This document shows positions 7,106 to 15,972 of a stretch of DNA of 64,000 nucleotides, in pieces. The stretch is taken from NCBI RefSeq assembly GCF_030814475.1, contig NZ_JAUSVF010000002.1, positions 1 to 64,000 of the forward strand, in the 5' to 3' direction. How positions within the stretch are numbered: position 1 is the first letter of the stretch; each line of letters starts with the position of its first letter. A program made the translations under genes and the position numbers. The notes below the pieces were generated by a model. It saw only the letters and a program-made list of their open reading frames with translations, was not told the DNA's origin and searched no databases. Origin of the DNA: Pararhizobium capsulatum DSM 1112 (GTDB lineage Bacteria; Pseudomonadota; Alphaproteobacteria; Rhizobiales; Rhizobiaceae).

Positions 7106-8467
7106 TCACGCCAGCGCGATGGCGCGATCCAGATCGGCGATAAGATCATCCGGGTGCTCCAGACCGATCGACAGGCGCACATAGCCGGGTGTAACACCGG
7201 TTGCGAGCTGGTCTTCGATCGAGAGCTGCGAATGGGTCGTGGTCGAGGGGTGGATCGCAAGCGAACGGGCGTCGCCGATATTGGCGAGGTGGTAGAACAG
7301 CTGCAGGCTGTCGATGAAGCGTCGGCCAGCGTCACGCCCGCCCTTCAGCTCGAACCCCACCAGCGCGCCGAAATAGCCGGGCTTGAAATAGGTGTCCGCC
7401 CGCGTTTTTGCCTGCCCGTCCTGAAACTTCGGGAAGATGACCCGCTCGACCTTGGCGTTGCTCTTGAGATAGTCGGCGACCTTCACCGCATTCTCGTTGT
7501 GCTGGCGCAGGCGGAGCGGCAGCGTTTCCAGCCCCTGGATGAACTGGAAGGCATTCTGCGGGCTGATCGCCGCCCCCAGATCGCGCAGAAGCACGGCGCG
7601 GGCGCGCAGGATATAGGGGTGGAAGGCGATGGCGGCAGCCTTCTCGATCCAGGTCTTGCCCTGATAGCTCGGATCGGGCTCGTTGAGGTTCGGCTGGCGC
7701 TCGGCATGCTCGGCCCAAGGGAAGGTGCCGCTGTCGATGATCGCGCCGCCGATGGATGTCCCGTGGCCGCCTATATATTTCGTCGTCGAGTACACAACGA
7801 TGGCCGCGCCATGTTCCAGCGGGCGGATGATCAAGGGTGCCGCCGTGTTGTCGACAATCAGCGGAATGCCGTGCTTGCGGCCGATGGCGGCGACTTCGGC
7901 GATTGGGAAGACCTCAAGCTTCGGGTTCGGCAGGGATTCGGCATAGTAGGCCCGGGTGCGCTCATCCGTCGCCCGCTCGAAGGCATCCGGGTCGGAGGCA
8001 TCGACGAAGCGTGTCTCGATGCCGAAGCTCTTCAGCGTAGCAGCAAACAGCGCCCAGGTGCCGCCATAGAGGCCGGCAGCGCTGACGATGTTGTCGCCGC
8101 TGCGCGCCACGTTGAGGACCGCATAGGCGGATGCCGCCTGACCGGAGGCGAGCGCGAGTGCCGCTGCCCCGCCTTCAAGCTCCGCAAGCCGCTGTTCGAA
8201 GGCATCCTGCGTCGGGTTGGAAACGCGCGTGTAGAGATGGCCTGCCGCCTCCAGCGCGAACAGCTTGTCGGCGCCGTCCGTGCCGGGTAGCTGGAACGAC
8301 GACGTCTGGTAGATCGGCACGGCCACCGCACCAGTTGTCGGATCGAAGCGGAAGCTGCCGCCATGCAGCGCAATGGTTTCCGGATGCCGGCTCTTGAATG
8401 TCGGCGAGCCGGCCGGCGGCTGCGGAAGTTCCTGCTCGGCAATCTCGGGCGATTGATGGATCGTCAT
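7106..8467 (-). CDS. metY: O-acetylhomoserine sulfhydrylase / aminocarboxypropyltransferase
   Basis: 453-residue PLP enzyme of the Cys/Met metabolism family. It reads ETIALHGG near the N-terminus, PIYQTSSF next, and the PLP lysine in STTKYIGGHG. It makes homocysteine (or methionine) from O-acetylhomoserine and sulfide (or methanethiol) in the cytoplasm. The second of two nearby ATGs (8467) is preferred because GGAAGGAG then has proper spacing. The gene sits between a small membrane protein of the sulfonate-type importer and an amino acid SBP, so it would fix reduced sulfur released from imported compounds. No SAM-II riboswitch-like leader is visible; the gene is internal to the operon. Confidence 0.9.
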   Translation of the reverse strand: MTIHQSPEIAEQELPQPPAGSPTFKSRHPETIALHGGSFRFDPTTGAVAVPIYQTSSFQLPGTDGADKLFALEAAGHLYTRVSNPTQDAFEQRLAELEGGAAALALASGQAASAYAVLNVARSGDNIVSAAGLYGGTWALFAATLKSFGIETRFVDASDPDAFERATDERTRAYYAESLPNPKLEVFPIAEVAAIGRKHGIPLIVDNTAAPLIIRPLEHGAAIVVYSTTKYIGGHGTSIGGAIIDSGTFPWAEHAERQPNLNEPDPSYQGKTWIEKAAAIAFHPYILRARAVLLRDLGAAISPQNAFQFIQGLETLPLRLRQHNENAVKVADYLKSNAKVERVIFPKFQDGQAKTRADTYFKPGYFGALVGFELKGGRDAGRRFIDSLQLFYHLANIGDARSLAIHPSTTTHSQLSIEDQLATGVTPGYVRLSIGLEHPDDLIADLDRAIALA

Positions 8468-8492
8468 GTGCATGCTCCTTCCGGGAGGGTTG

Positions 8493-8789
8493 CTAAAGCC
8501 GGGATGGCCGGGTGGACAGGAAAGTTCCGACAGCGAGGATCGCCGCGGCAGCCCAGAAGGCCTCCGGCGCATACCAGCGGATGCCGTAGAGATGGTCGTC
8601 GGTGCAGAGCGCCTGGGCCAGCGAACAGAGATCGGTCGCGCCAGCGACGCAAGTGACGGCCTGCCCGATCGTCAGGTAGTCGTTCTCGACCACCTTGCTG
8701 AAGATCAACCACCACCATCCAAGCGACAGCAGCACAAGAAGCCCGCCGGCGAAGGCGACGATATGGTCCGTCCTCAAGCCGTTAGACAT
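8493..8789 (-). CDS. small integral membrane protein in sulfonate-type importer operon
   Basis: About 98-residue protein with two hydrophobic segments, near residues 8-32 and 70-90. Between them is a roughly 40-residue loop containing three cysteines (TCVAG, LCSLA, LCTDD) and the motif WYAPEAFW. The start overlaps the end of the ATPase gene by a few bases (ATGATG; either ATG possible). I do not recognise a family. Its fixed place between an SsuB-like ATPase and metY, and its likely periplasmic cysteine-bearing loop, hint at an accessory role in the importer or thiol handling. That is only suggestion. Confidence 0.7.
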   Translation of the reverse strand: MSNGLRTDHIVAFAGGLLVLLSLGWWWLIFSKVVENDYLTIGQAVTCVAGATDLCSLAQALCTDDHLYGIRWYAPEAFWAAAAILAVGTFLSTRPSRL

Positions 8790-9588
8790 CATGGGAGATG
8801 CCCAGCGTTTCGAGGATGGAACCCCGCAGCGCGATAAGCTCCGCATCGTCGCGCCGGCGCGGATGCGGGCGCTCGACGCGCACTTCGGCAACGATGGAGG
8901 CCGGCCGATCGGAGAGCACGATCACACGATCGGCGAGAAGCAGCGCTTCTTCCACGTCGTGAGTAACGAGAAGGGCGGTGAAGCCTGCGTTTTTCCAGAG
9001 GTCCAGAAGCTCGTTCTGCATGCGGAGCCGCGTCAGGGAATCGAGCTTGCCGAAGGGTTCGTCAAGCAGCAGCAATTTCGGATCGTTGACCAATGCACGC
9101 GCCAGCGCCGCGCGCTGCGCCATGCCGCCCGACAGCTGATGCGGATAGAAATCGGCAAAGCCTTCGAGCTTGACGAGCTTCAACACGTCGTCGATACGGT
9201 GTTCGCTCTCACGTATCAGGCCGCGGGCCTCAAGGCCGATCGCGACATTCGCCCGCACGGTGCGCCAGGGAAAAAGGGTGGCCTCCTGAAACACGAGGAT
9301 GCGATCTGGACTTGGCGCACGAATGGAGCGGCCATCCTCCAGCACATCGCCCGATGTCGCCGTTTCGAGCCCCGCTGCAAGCCGCAGCAGGGTGGACTTG
9401 CCGCAACCGGACGGCCCGAGCAGGGCGACAAATTCGCCGGGTTCAATCTTGAGGCTGACATCGTCGAGAACCTGCAGTTGCCTGCCGTCGCGCTCGTATC
9501 GATGCGAGACCTTTTCGATATCCAGCGCGATGCTGCGGCTGACCGGCAAATCTTGATTCTGCGCATCTTGAGAAAGGGCGGGCGCCAT
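8782..9588 (-). CDS. ABC transporter ATPase, nitrate/sulfonate/taurine family (SsuB/TauB-like)
   Basis: 268-residue ATPase with Walker A GPSGCGKST near residue 57, the signature LSGGMAQRAALARAL and Walker B LLLLDEPFGKLD. The GMAQR signature and DEPFGKLD are characteristic of the SsuB/TauB/NrtD group. It overlaps its permease by one base (TGATG) and is followed directly by the small membrane protein. Together with the permease and the Tat-exported binding protein it forms a full importer for an organosulfonate-like or thiamine-precursor-like ligand. Gene neighbourhood favours a sulfur compound. Confidence 0.9.
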   Translation of the reverse strand: MAPALSQDAQNQDLPVSRSIALDIEKVSHRYERDGRQLQVLDDVSLKIEPGEFVALLGPSGCGKSTLLRLAAGLETATSGDVLEDGRSIRAPSPDRILVFQEATLFPWRTVRANVAIGLEARGLIRESEHRIDDVLKLVKLEGFADFYPHQLSGGMAQRAALARALVNDPKLLLLDEPFGKLDSLTRLRMQNELLDLWKNAGFTALLVTHDVEEALLLADRVIVLSDRPASIVAEVRVERPHPRRRDDAELIALRGSILETLGISHDV

Positions 9589-10598
9589 CAGAGGATCCCC
9601 TTCTGCCAGCCGAGCAGCCTGTCACGGGCAATGAACAGCAGGCGCACCAGGCCAGCGCAGATCAGGGCCATAACGATCAGCGCCGCATAGACATTGGCAT
9701 AGGCCGAATAGGCGGTGTTGAACTGGAGATACCAGCCGAGGCCGAATTTGGCGCCGAGCATTTCGGCCACCACCAGAACGGCGAAGGAATAATAAAGCCC
9801 CATGAAAAGGCCGACGAAGACATTCGGCAGCGAAGCCGGGATCGCCACCTTGAAGATCAGGAAGCGGTTGTCGGCACCGAGTGTGCGGGCGACATCATAA
9901 TAGGAACGGTTCACCTGCCCGACGCCGGCGGCTGTCAGGATCGCCACCGGAATGCCGGACGCCAGCGCCACGAGGAAGATCGAGGCGTGGAAGGTGGAGG
10001 GAAAGATGAAGAAGGTGCAGGGTATCCAGGCGCTTGCCGGCACCGGGCCGATGAGCTTCAGGAGCGGCATGCCCCAATAGGCGAAGCGTTTGGACCAGCC
10101 GAGCGCAACGCCCCCGGCAAAACCGACCAACACGCCGGAGAAGAACCCGAGACCCCAGAGACGGCCGGTATAGGCGACGCAGATCAGCAGCCGATCCCAG
10201 TCGGTCACATAGACATGCAGAAGCCCTTGCGGCGGCGAGAAGAATGGCTTCGGCAGCCAACCGAGCTTTGCTGTCAGCACTTCCCATACTGCGAGCCAGA
10301 GGCCAATCACGATGAACCAGGGTCCGTAATGCACCAGAGTCCGGCCGGCCTTGCCGAAACGATGGACGCTGACCGACAGCGCCAGGAAGATACCGGCACC
10401 GATCAGGGTCACGAGAGCGAAAAGCTCCGTGGCGCCCCATTTGATGACATCCGGCAACAGATAGGTGAGCGCCGCCGCGATGAACCAGGTTCCGGCCGCG
10501 AGCAGCCCGTTGCCCCAGATCCCCGTGAAAGACAGGGCAAGCGAGCGACGCCCTGCCTTACCGAAACTCTCGTCTACAGCGGCACTCATCGACGTCAC
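9588..10598 (-). CDS. ABC transporter permease, SsuC/TauC family, with extended N-terminus
   Basis: 336-residue permease. The C-terminal about 230 residues are a normal SsuC-like domain with an EAA-like loop (YYDVARTLGADN...IPASLPNVFVG). The N-terminal 110 residues add about three more predicted helices, making the protein longer than typical SsuC (about 260). The GTG at 10598 overlaps the upstream stop as GTGA; an ATG three codons later (10589) is equally possible. It is expressed between the binding protein and the ATPase. Confidence 0.85.
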   Translation of the reverse strand: MTSMSAAVDESFGKAGRRSLALSFTGIWGNGLLAAGTWFIAAALTYLLPDVIKWGATELFALVTLIGAGIFLALSVSVHRFGKAGRTLVHYGPWFIVIGLWLAVWEVLTAKLGWLPKPFFSPPQGLLHVYVTDWDRLLICVAYTGRLWGLGFFSGVLVGFAGGVALGWSKRFAYWGMPLLKLIGPVPASAWIPCTFFIFPSTFHASIFLVALASGIPVAILTAAGVGQVNRSYYDVARTLGADNRFLIFKVAIPASLPNVFVGLFMGLYYSFAVLVVAEMLGAKFGLGWYLQFNTAYSAYANVYAALIVMALICAGLVRLLFIARDRLLGWQKGIL

Positions 10599-11629
10599 GC
10601 GAATATATCGATGGTGATGCGATTGGCGATCTCTTCAGGATCGGTCGAAGCGTCGATGACCCCTGTGAGCTTCAAATCCTGATAGCCGATCTTCACCTCG
10701 TTCAGCAATTCCTTGCCGAACCAGTGCTCGTGATAGGTGAGCGAGGCCAGAACCTCCGTCAGGTCCTCGAGCGGCAGGCCGGGCTTCAGCGTATCGAAGT
10801 ACCACTTCGCCACCTCGTCCGGATGCTTGCCGGTGTACTGGTGGATTTCGAGGTTTGCGGCGGCAACGCGCCGGATCGCATCCTTGTTGGCTTCGTAGTA
10901 ATCGCCGTTGACGCCGAGCACGCAGCAGACGCGGTTTTCGAACGTGCCTGTCTGGGTGTCCGCCACGAGATGGAAGCCATGCTGCTTCTCATAGGAATAG
11001 GCCCACGGGTCCATGTGGGCGACCGCGTCGGCCTCGCCCTTCAGCACGCCTTCGGCCACGAGATCGAACGGGAAGACCTTCCAGGTGACGTCAGTCTCCG
11101 GATTGAGGCCTGCCTTGGCGAGCGCAACGGAAAAGGCAACACGCGACGGCGACATCACGTCGAAGGTGCCGATGGTTTTGCCCTTAAGGTCGATCAATGT
11201 CTTGATGCCGGAATCCGGCTTTACCAGCAGGCGCTGGCAGCCGCCATGGGAGCCGGCGAACAGGCGCACGTCGAAACCCTGCTCGATCGGTTTGAGCCAA
11301 TCATAGAGAAGGCCCGGGCCGGCTTCGGCCTTACGTGTCGCGAGTGCCTGGATCAAAGTCTGGCCGCTGGCACCCTGATAGAAGAGCTCCACATCGAGGC
11401 CATGCTTGGCGTAGATGCCCTTTGCAAGGCCGAAGCCGACCGGCGAATGGCAGGCCGCGACTTCGGTCCACTCCAGCTTGATCGGAATGAGATTGCCGGC
11501 CATCGCATAGCGCGTCGAGCGGGCGCCGATGACGCCGACGCTTGCGGCTGCGGCCGTCAGCCCTGCGGCTTTGATAAGCCCCCGACGTGAAATGCCTTGG
11601 GAAGGATTGGTCTGCCGATTGTCGCTCAT
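10595..11629 (-). CDS. ABC transporter substrate-binding protein, SsuA/TauA/NMT1-like, Tat-exported
   Basis: 344-residue periplasmic binding protein. The leader contains a twin-arginine motif (SRRGLIKAAG, arginines 15-16) and a long alanine-rich hydrophobic stretch ending near residue 44, so Tat export is likely. The mature part follows the NMT1/SsuA pattern: an LEWTEVAACHSPVGFGLAKGIYAKHGLDVEL-type opening, a GASGQTLIQAL segment, then KTIGTFDV. It is the first gene of an eight-gene minus-strand operon ending with the homocysteine methyltransferase. AT-rich DNA at 11660-11710 (TATAGATTTA at 11681) probably holds the promoter. Confidence 0.88.
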   Translation of the reverse strand: MSDNRQTNPSQGISRRGLIKAAGLTAAAASVGVIGARSTRYAMAGNLIPIKLEWTEVAACHSPVGFGLAKGIYAKHGLDVELFYQGASGQTLIQALATRKAEAGPGLLYDWLKPIEQGFDVRLFAGSHGGCQRLLVKPDSGIKTLIDLKGKTIGTFDVMSPSRVAFSVALAKAGLNPETDVTWKVFPFDLVAEGVLKGEADAVAHMDPWAYSYEKQHGFHLVADTQTGTFENRVCCVLGVNGDYYEANKDAIRRVAAANLEIHQYTGKHPDEVAKWYFDTLKPGLPLEDLTEVLASLTYHEHWFGKELLNEVKIGYQDLKLTGVIDASTDPEEIANRITIDIFA

Positions 11630-11817
11630 AGGGTCCCCTCACATCATGAGGAGCGTAGATTAACAGATTGGATAATAGTATATAGATTTAATGGATTATT
11701 TTACTCCGATATGAGGGAATATTGTTTCAACCATGGGCGTCTGGAAGAACGAAATCCGCACTCGCCCGTGCCGCTCGGATCAAGAGGCACGACCCGCACC
11801 TCCCGATCGGGTTTGAA

Positions 11818-12474
11818 TTAGCTCCGATGATCGAGGCGATCAACGGCGCGATCTCCCAGCCATTGAATACCGCACACCAGCACGATGAGAACAGCGACCA
11901 CCGCAACCATGACCGTCGTCTCGAAGCGTTGGTAGCCGTAACGGATCGCGAGGTCTCCAAGACCGCCGGCACCGATCGCGCCGGCCATCGCGGAGGCGCC
12001 GATGAGGGTAACGATCGTCACCGTGAAGCCGGCGACGATGCCAGGAAGGGCTTCCGGGATCAGCACTTCGCGGATAATCGTCCAGCGATTGCCGCCCATG
12101 GCGCGGACCGCCTCGATCAGCCCCCTATCGACCTCGCGCAACGACACTTCCGCAATCCGAGCATAGTAAGGCGTTGCGGCGATCGCCAGGGGGACGATGG
12201 CCGCCCAAGTACCGATCGAGGTACCGACGATCAGCCGCGTAACCGGGATGAGTGCGACCAGCAGGATAATGAAGGGCACGGAGCGAAAGGCGTTGACGAC
12301 AGCGCCGAGCACCCTGTTGATCGATAGATTTTCGGCGATGCCGCCCCGCGCAGTGATCACGAGCGCCAGTCCGAGCGGCAGTCCGAAGACCAGCGAGATG
12401 ATCCCGGATGCAGCCGTCATCAGGACGGTCTCCCAAAGCGACTGGACAAGAAGTTCAAGCATGATCGGCGACAT
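11818..12474 (-). CDS. metI: methionine ABC transporter permease MetI (copy 1)
   Basis: 218-residue MetI-type permease with five helices and the EAA loop DRGLIEAVRAMGGNRWTI near residue 116. It overlaps the metN gene by 20 bp. It belongs to a complete metQ-metN-metI cluster for D/L-methionine (or methionine sulfoxide/related) uptake. A second, differently embedded metQNI set lies 6 kb away, and the two copies differ clearly in sequence. Downstream is the AT-rich gap before the sulfonate-type SBP gene. Confidence 0.92.
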   Translation of the reverse strand: MSPIMLELLVQSLWETVLMTAASGIISLVFGLPLGLALVITARGGIAENLSINRVLGAVVNAFRSVPFIILLVALIPVTRLIVGTSIGTWAAIVPLAIAATPYYARIAEVSLREVDRGLIEAVRAMGGNRWTIIREVLIPEALPGIVAGFTVTIVTLIGASAMAGAIGAGGLGDLAIRYGYQRFETTVMVAVVAVLIVLVCGIQWLGDRAVDRLDHRS

Positions 12475-13525
12475 GACCGAGCACCTCCACCTGTGCGCCG
12501 AGGCGCTCTGCGAATGAAACCAGACGGCCGGCGGAAGCGGCGCCTACGGCGATGAAGAAGCGACCGACGGGCTGCTCGCAGATATGATCAACACCGCCAT
12601 GGATGAGGCGGTAGCCGTTCTGAAACTCTGTCGAGAGGCATTGCAGGAACGGTCCCGCCGCCGCGGGGCCTGCGATATCGATCGCGAGAACAAAATCCTC
12701 TTCAAGATTGTCAGACAGGCTCTCCGCGATATGTGTGGGCAGTTGCGGACGGATACCGCTGAGCAGGCTTTTGGTCGTCTGGGCATGCGGTCTCGAAAAG
12801 ACCTGCCATACCGGGCCCTCCTCGACGATACGGCCAGCGTCCAGAACGGTGACGCGGTCGGCGATGTTGCGGACGACCTCCATCTCATGGGTGATGAGCA
12901 GGATAGTAAGCCCGAGCTTGCTGTTGATGTCCTTGAGCAGCGCCAGGATCGAACGGGTCGTTTCGGGGTCGAGCGCCGAGGTCGCTTCGTCGGAAAGCAG
13001 CAGTGCGGGATTGGCTGCAAGGGCGCGGGCGATGCCGACGCGCTGCTTCTGGCCACCGGAAAGCTCTGACGGATAGGCCTTCGCCTTGCCCGAGAGGCCG
13101 ACGAGCTCCAGCAGCTCGGCGGCGCGGGCCAGCCGTTTCGCTTTGGGCCAGCCTTCGATCTTTAGCGGCAGGGCGACGTTTTCTTCCACCGTCTTGGCAG
13201 AAAGGAGATTGAAGTGCTGGAAGATCATGCCGATCCTGCGGCGCAACGGCTGCAGGCTGGCTTCGCTGAGACCGGTGATCTCACGTCCTTCGATCTCGAT
13301 CTTTCCGCTATCCGGCCGCTCAAGTCCGTTCAGGCAGCGAATGAGGGTCGATTTCCCCGCACCGCTTCGGCCGATGATGCCCAGAATTTCGCCGCGCCGC
13401 ACATTGAGCGAAACGCCGTCGAGCGCCGCCGTCTCCCCGAAGCGCCGCCGGACATCGGTCAATCGGATGACGTCTTTGCCGCCCGCCTCTGCGTCATCGA
13501 GTACCGATGATACGTGTTTGTTCAT
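12455..13525 (-). CDS. metN: methionine ABC transporter ATPase MetN (copy 1)
   Basis: 356-residue ATPase with Walker A GRSGAGKST, the signature LSGGQKQRVGIARALA and Walker B LLLSDEATSALDPETT (DEATSALD is typical of MetN). It carries a C-terminal NIL/ACT-like regulatory domain of about 90 residues that in the family binds methionine and inhibits transport (trans-inhibition). The ATG at 13525 is preferred over a TTG eight codons upstream. A long hairpin separates it from metQ. Confidence 0.92.
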   Translation of the reverse strand: MNKHVSSVLDDAEAGGKDVIRLTDVRRRFGETAALDGVSLNVRRGEILGIIGRSGAGKSTLIRCLNGLERPDSGKIEIEGREITGLSEASLQPLRRRIGMIFQHFNLLSAKTVEENVALPLKIEGWPKAKRLARAAELLELVGLSGKAKAYPSELSGGQKQRVGIARALAANPALLLSDEATSALDPETTRSILALLKDINSKLGLTILLITHEMEVVRNIADRVTVLDAGRIVEEGPVWQVFSRPHAQTTKSLLSGIRPQLPTHIAESLSDNLEEDFVLAIDIAGPAAAGPFLQCLSTEFQNGYRLIHGGVDHICEQPVGRFFIAVGAASAGRLVSFAERLGAQVEVLGHVADHA

Positions 13526-13546
13526 TCTGTCTGTTTCCCGAAACGG

Positions 13547-13588
13547 CAATACAGCCCGCGATGCTGTCGAGCATCGCGGGCTGTATTG
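13547..13588. promoter_or_regulatory. 19-bp perfect intercistronic hairpin between metQ and metN
   Basis: Arms 13547-13565 and 13570-13588 are perfectly complementary over 19 bp, with a GTCG tetraloop. The hairpin lies in the 80-bp gap between the metQ stop and the metN start on the minus strand. No T-run follows in either direction. A processing or 3'-protecting structure (uneven expression of binding protein over ATPase) is therefore more likely than an intrinsic terminator, though partial termination cannot be excluded. Confidence 0.75.
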
Positions 13589-13605
13589 GATTGATGGTCA
13601 GACGC

Positions 13606-14445
13606 TTAGTAAGCGCTGATGCCGGTACCCTTGTAGACGCGGTCGAACTCGGCCTTCACGACGTCGTTCTGGTAGGCTTCGACCAGAGGCTTTACCCAAG
13701 GCTCTTCTTTGGATTCCTCACGCACGGCGATGAAATTGCGGTACGGATTGTCGGCAACTGGCTCCTGGGCAATGCGGTTTTCTGGCGTCAGGCCGCTCTT
13801 CAGCGCCCAATCGGTGTTGACGACGGCAGCGTCAAGGTCTTCGACGGAGCGGCCGACAATGCCCGCATCAAGTTCCTTGATCTGAACGTTCTTCGGGTTT
13901 TCCGAGATATCGGCGATGGTCGCCAGAATATCCGTTCCGTCCTTGAGCTTGATCACGCCCTCATTCTGCAGCACGCGCAGCGCACGGCCTTCATTCGACG
14001 GATCGTTCGGTACGCCGATGATGGCGCCATCCGGCAGCTCGGCGAGCTTGGTGTGCTTCTTCGAATAGAGGCCGATCGGCCAGACGCCGGTATAGCCGAC
14101 GGGAACGATCTTGTAGCCCTGCGTCTTGATCTGGTTTTCCAGATACGGGAGATGCTGGAAGGCGTTGGCATCGATTTCGCCACGGGAAAGCGCTTCGTTT
14201 GGCTGGGTGTAATCGTTGAAGACGACCGTCTGGATGGTCAGTCCCTTCTTGGCAGCCTCTGCCGTCACCACGCGCCATACATCCTCATCCTCGCCGGAGA
14301 TGATGCCGACCTTCAGTTCCTTCTTGTCTTCGGCAAAGGCAGGCACGGAAACCGAGAACGTCGTGACCGCCACGGCGACCGTCGCCACAGCGGCAAGCGC
14401 TACGCGGCGGGAAAAGAGTTTGTTTTCAAAGAATTTGTTGCTCAT
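13606..14445 (-). CDS. metQ: methionine-binding protein MetQ (copy 1)
   Basis: 279-residue NlpA-family binding protein. An N-terminal signal (FSRRVALAAVATVAVAV, cleavage after AFA near residue 37) is followed by LKVGIISGEDEDVW, with FQHLPYLENQ and VPNDPSNEGRAL, hallmark segments of MetQ. No lipobox cysteine is seen, so it is probably a soluble periplasmic form. The start at 14445 is chosen for the signal peptide. It heads its own operon; a TCTA-N9-TAGA dyad lies 163-179 bp upstream. Confidence 0.92.
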   Translation of the reverse strand: MSNKFFENKLFSRRVALAAVATVAVAVTTFSVSVPAFAEDKKELKVGIISGEDEDVWRVVTAEAAKKGLTIQTVVFNDYTQPNEALSRGEIDANAFQHLPYLENQIKTQGYKIVPVGYTGVWPIGLYSKKHTKLAELPDGAIIGVPNDPSNEGRALRVLQNEGVIKLKDGTDILATIADISENPKNVQIKELDAGIVGRSVEDLDAAVVNTDWALKSGLTPENRIAQEPVADNPYRNFIAVREESKEEPWVKPLVEAYQNDVVKAEFDRVYKGTGISAY

Positions 14446-14607
14446 GGTAATCTTGCTCTCGCAATTGGGAGGATCGGCTTCGAAACACCAGCGTTTCTGT
14501 GAACAAGATCGCAAATGCCGCATTTGTGAACAACGAATGGCAATTTATGAGGCAGAGCCGATGTGAACTTTCCCTATCGTCGATCCGCTTTCAGGGGGAA
14601 AATATTT

Positions 14608-14624
14608 TCTATGAAATTGGTAGA
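14608..14624. promoter_or_regulatory. TCTA-N9-TAGA dyad upstream of metQ copy 1
   Basis: TCTA-TGAAATTGG-TAGA sits in an AT-rich patch inside the 201-bp gap between the monooxygenase gene and metQ. It has both perfect half-sites of the set described at 4326, 24621 and 30913, and the same central A/T-rich core. Confidence 0.5.
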
Positions 14625-14646
14625 TTAATATTTCCGGTCCGGAGCA

Positions 14647-15972
14647 TCAGCGGAAGAATTTGTTCTCCGGGCGAGAGAGACCGAGATGGTCACGCAATGT
14701 CGTGCCTTCATACTCCGTGCGGAAAAGACCGCGCCTCTGTAATTCTGGCACGAGTTTATCGACGACGTCGTCGAGGCCATCGGGAAGATAGGGAAACACG
14801 ACATTGAAGCCGTCGGAACCTTCTTCGTTCAACCAAACGGCCATCTCTTCCGCAATGGTATCCGCCGTTCCGACAAAAGCGAGACCGGCATAACCGCCAT
14901 AGCGCTGGGCAAGCTGGCGCACCGTCAGGCCCTCCTCTTCGGCAAGCTTCAAAACCTGCGAGCGGCCCGTCTTGCTGGCGTTTGTTTCGGGTATCGGCGG
15001 CAGCGGCGCATCGGGATCGAAGCCGGAGGCGTCGTGGCCGAGCGCGATGGAAAGAGACGCAATGGCGCTATCGTAATGCACGAGGCTATCGAGTTTCAGC
15101 CGTTTCTGCCGCGCCTCTTCGACGGTATCGCCGATGACGATGAAGGCCGCAGGAAGAATTTTCAGATCATTCCGCTTGCGCCCGACAGCTTCGAGCCGCC
15201 CCTTGATATCAGCATAGAGCGCCTTGCCGCCGGCAAGATCGCGCGGCGAACAGAAGACGACTTCGGCCGTTTCCGCAGCAAGCTGCCGGCCCGGTTCCGA
15301 CTGGCCAGCCTGCACGATCACCGGCCTGCCCTGCGGCGGGCGGGCGATGTTAAGCGGACCACGGACTTTCAATTCCGGCCCTTTGTGATCGAGGACGTGC
15401 ATCTTCTCCGGGTCGAAGAAGATGCCGCTGTCGACATCGCGGATAAAGGCGTCGTCGGCGAAGCTGTCCCAAAGGCCGGTGACCACGTCGAAGAATTCCC
15501 GCGCCCGGACATAACGCTCGTCATGATCGACCATGTCGTCGAGACCGAAATTCAAGGCGGCATCCGGGTTTGCGGTCGTCACGATGTTCCAGCCGGCGCG
15601 GCCGCCGCTGATGTGGTCGAGCGAGGCAAAGCGGCGGGCGACATGGTAGGGCTGATCGAAGGTGGTGGAGGCGGTCGCGACGAGGCCGATGCGCTCTGTC
15701 ACCGAGGCCAGCGCCGACAGCAGCGTGAACGGCTCAAAGGAGGTGACCGTGTGGCTGCGCCGCAGCGCTTCAACCGGCATGTTCAGAACCGCCAGATGAT
15801 CGGCCATGAAGAAGGCATCGAACTTTGCCGCTTCAAGCTTTTGCGCAAACGACTTGATGTGAGCAAAGTTGAAGTTTGCATCGGCGTAGGCGCCTGGATA
15901 GCGCCACGCACCGGTGTGCAGGCTGACGGGCCGCATGAAGGCGCCGAGATGCAGCTGTCTGGTATCGCTCAT
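14647..15972 (-). CDS. FMN-dependent monooxygenase, bacterial luciferase-like (NtaA/SnaA/CmoJ group)
   Basis: 441-residue TIM-barrel flavin monooxygenase. The family segments are easy to read: FDAFFMADHLA (residues about 51-61), ALASVTERIGLVATASTT, the SLDHISGGRAGWNIVTT block, and GPLNIARPPQGRPVIVQAGQSE in outline. Members use FMNH2 supplied by a separate reductase to oxidise and cleave C-N or C-S bonds (nitrilotriacetate, S-alkylcysteines). The start at 15972 overlaps the cysE stop by 4 bp; the longer open frame upstream is antisense-like translation of cysE and is rejected. As the last gene of an operon with methionine import, CysE and a 2OG oxygenase, cleavage of an S-substituted cysteine or methionine derivative is the most attractive inference. 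No FMN reductase lies next to it. Confidence 0.88.
   Translation of the reverse strand: MSDTRQLHLGAFMRPVSLHTGAWRYPGAYADANFNFAHIKSFAQKLEAAKFDAFFMADHLAVLNMPVEALRRSHTVTSFEPFTLLSALASVTERIGLVATASTTFDQPYHVARRFASLDHISGGRAGWNIVTTANPDAALNFGLDDMVDHDERYVRAREFFDVVTGLWDSFADDAFIRDVDSGIFFDPEKMHVLDHKGPELKVRGPLNIARPPQGRPVIVQAGQSEPGRQLAAETAEVVFCSPRDLAGGKALYADIKGRLEAVGRKRNDLKILPAAFIVIGDTVEEARQKRLKLDSLVHYDSAIASLSIALGHDASGFDPDAPLPPIPETNASKTGRSQVLKLAEEEGLTVRQLAQRYGGYAGLAFVGTADTIAEEMAVWLNEEGSDGFNVVFPYLPDGLDDVVDKLVPELQRRGLFRTEYEGTTLRDHLGLSRPENKFFR

Noticed and set aside
8468..8492. possible SAM-II riboswitch before metY
   Set aside because: The gap before metY is only 25 bp and contains the ribosome site; the gene is internal to an operon.
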